Assembly (NCBI RefSeq): GCF_020616515.1
Contig: NZ_CP085135.1
Location: 3,534,001-3,598,000, forward strand
Direction of reading: 5' to 3'
Origin: Mesorhizobium sp. PAMC28654
GTDB lineage: Bacteria; Pseudomonadota; Alphaproteobacteria; Rhizobiales; Rhizobiaceae
DNA: 64,000 nucleotides
The notes beneath the pieces are model-generated. The model searched no databases. It worked only from the letters and a program-made list of their open reading frames with translations, and had not been told where the DNA came from. Below, in pieces: positions 62,675-64,000 of the stretch. A program made the translations under genes and the position numbers. Position 1 is the stretch's first letter. The number at the start of each line of letters is the position of its first letter.

Positions 62675-63597
62675 ATGTCTCGTCATTACCTATTTCCGGA
62701 GCGTGGAGATCCGCTACGGCTATCGCACCGACTGGTTGAAGGGTTGACGTTCGGAACGGACGCACTCCCGCAATACGCTGGGACAAAGCAGCGCGTGCTG
62801 TGGGCAATGCTCGAACTCGATGAAGGCAAGCCAGTTCGCATCATCAGAACGGAAGCGTCCATCTGGCCGTTCGACAAGGACGGCGGAATTGTCGAGGGGC
62901 TGCACCAGGCCCTGGCGTTGGCCATGAACTCTTTGCCGACACCGAAGCCCGACGGCACCGTCATTGAGCTTCGCCCACGTGCCAAGCAGGCAAAGTTGCA
63001 AAAGGAGTATCGGTGGGAGCCGGGGACTGCGGAGATCGAAAGGGTCATCGCCGACATCTGGCCCAAGAAGAGGGCGGATCGGTTGAAGTCGGCCGCGGGG
63101 ATTTCGAGGCGCAAACCTCCCCTGACGTTCGAAGCCAGGCAAGCGATCGACCGTTCGAAGCCAGGCAAGCGATCGACGAAATCTCGGGGATGTTCTGGAA
63201 GATTTCGAGTGCGATCGAGGATCTCAAGGGGGAGCCCAGCCAAAAGTCATTGGGGTTCGAAGCCAGGGAACGGGCCCGCGCAGATTCCGAGTATGCATTT
63301 CTTTATCGTGCGATCGCCGACATTTCGGACTGGCACCTGGAGGTCCAGCGCAGGCGCCGAACCGGCAAAGGCGTTTGGTACGCGGTGGTGGATATCACAA
63401 TGTGGGATGACGACCGCGTCGGGCGAAGCGTTGGTCGATTTCACCAGGAGTGCACCGGTAAGCAAGCTGCTGTTGCCGCGGCAAGAAAACTCTTGGCCCA
63501 GCACGCAGACCAGTTTGCGGAAAACATAACCGTCGAGGCTGAGGTGATCACCGATATCGAGTGGCAGGAACGAGTGAAACAGTTCGAAGCGGACTGA
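62675..63597 (+). pseudogene. Unknown protein gene frameshifted by a 26-bp tandem duplication
   Basis: ATG 62675 follows GGGGAGAG. The first frame codes MSRHYLFPERGDPLRL ... WPFDKDGGIVEGLHQAL ... up to TFEARQAID at about 63151, then loses coding character. The second frame picks up at FEARQAID again and continues EISGMFWKISSAIEDL ... WYAVVDITMWDDD ... to the stop at 63597. The break falls exactly at a duplicated 26-base unit; removing one copy gives one open frame of about 298 residues. The function of the restored protein is not recognised. Confidence 0.75.
63126..63177 (+). repeat. 26-bp tandem duplication inside a gene
   Basis: The unit at 63126-63151 (begins CGTTCGAAGCCAGG, ends GCGATCGAC) is repeated exactly at 63152-63177. 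Because 26 is not a multiple of three, it shifts the reading frame of the surrounding gene. A shorter echo, GGTTCGAAGCCAGG, occurs at about 63254. Confidence 0.9.
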
Positions 63598-63802
63598 AAC
63601 CGGGAAGGGAGCACAGGCCGAACTGTTCTGCTCCGCGTCTGTTTCCCGTCTGTTTTCAGATATGCCGGGTTGCGCCCCGCAGCAAGAAGCTCACTGTTAC
63701 GCCGCTGTTCTCAGTGAAGATGGATCGGCCAATTAAATTGGCCTAGAGCCCTTATCATGACTGAAGCATTATCCTCGGCGAGCTTCATCCGTGGCTCAGC
63801 AA

Positions 63803-64000
63803 ATGGCAGCGGAAATCCGTTTGCATGCGTCTGGAGGCGCCGAGCAGGGACAACACCTGCTGAACCGCTTGGCCGGCTTGCTTCAATCGCAGTCCGATAC
63901 GCCAGCAGATGCGCTGGCCCTCGCGGCCACGGCCAATCTGCTACTGCCAGCGGCTGTTGCGTCCATCTCCGAAGATGATCGTCTGGCGGCTGACTGCGCC
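63803..64000 (+). CDS. Unknown protein, N-terminal part (runs off the window)
   Basis: An open frame from ATG 63803 (or GTG 63791) to the window end, at least 66 residues: MAAEIRLHASGG, LLNRLAGLLQSQSDTPADALA, LALAATANLLLPAAVASIS. It is helical and Ala/Leu-rich. A competing frame at 63757-63978 looks like shadow coding. No family is recognised. Confidence 0.45.
   Translation, partial: MAAEIRLHASGGAEQGQHLLNRLAGLLQSQSDTPADALALAATANLLLPAAVASISEDDRLAADCA

Larger units (their letters stand above)
60444..64000. mobile_element. End of an integrative element (tRNA-Arg site, tyrosine integrase, cargo)
   Basis: The tRNA fragment has its 3' side toward the chromosome (left) and its cut 5' side toward the integrase (right), so the element extends rightward past the window end. 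Contents seen: integrase, a small membrane protein, a frameshifted unknown gene, and the start of another unknown gene. No conjugation or phage structural gene is visible in this part. Confidence 0.65.

Noticed and set aside
63757..63978. A 73-residue + strand ORF near the window end
   Set aside because: Composition (Ser/Gly/Arg/Cys-rich) fits shadow coding; the frame from 63803 is open to the edge with better protein character.

Overview
The window looks like the chromosome of a Mesorhizobium-type alphaproteobacterium (Phyllobacteriaceae/Rhizobiales). This is inferred from high G+C coding sequence, many ABC uptake systems, a nadABC operon preceded by a Nudix-related regulator of the alphaproteobacterial NadQ kind, a RirA-like TGA-N9-TCA site in front of an iron-uptake operon, and palindromic repeats with GAGCATGATC/GATCATGCTC ends. 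No database search was possible, so the genus is an inference.

Bases 1-19,300 are transport and catabolism. Two ribose-type sugar ABC systems face each other. The left one (permease end, binding protein, ATPase carrying a one-base frameshift, SDR) is on the + strand. The right one (binding protein, ATPase, permease, two SDR-family proteins, aldose-epimerase-like protein) is on the - strand, under a divergent LacI-type regulator. A peptide/opine-type ABC system follows (two permeases, Tat-type binding protein, fused double ATPase) together with a tandem-DUF427 protein and an NtaA-type flavin monooxygenase. Bases 19,300-35,000 are metabolic: S-formylglutathione hydrolase; a lysine/2-aminoadipate branch (aminoadipate-semialdehyde dehydrogenase, D-2-hydroxyglutarate dehydrogenase-like flavoprotein, HglS-type 2-oxoadipate hydroxylase/decarboxylase) with a divergent LysR regulator; an ABC system lacking an ATPase gene beside an IclR regulator and an inositol-monophosphatase-like enzyme; then nadQ and nadABC with two operator copies.

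The most interesting locus is 35,491-40,717. It is a three-gene, translationally coupled operon: a 1374-residue membrane protein with an adenylation domain, a carrier domain and three tandem transmembrane/left-handed-beta-helix modules, which is the layout of epsilon-poly-L-lysine synthetase (Pls); a GNAT resembling diamine N-acetyltransferases; and an EntD/Sfp-type phosphopantetheinyl transferase. It could make a homo-poly(amino acid) or amino-acid conjugate not described for this group. An IS630-family element sits just downstream. Bases 41,800-56,640 hold an RND efflux operon, a Cpx-like two-component system with a periplasmic LTXXQ protein, a TetR regulator, and a siderophore receptor/binding protein/reductase operon.

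Bases 56,660-64,000 are accessory DNA: an IS5-family element, a tRNA-Arg-like 3' fragment, a glycosyltransferase and the remnant of a second one, small unknown ORFs, then a second tRNA-Arg(ACG) 3' fragment beside a P4-type tyrosine integrase. This marks the end of an integrative element that runs off the right edge. One of its cargo genes has been frameshifted by a 26-bp tandem duplication.
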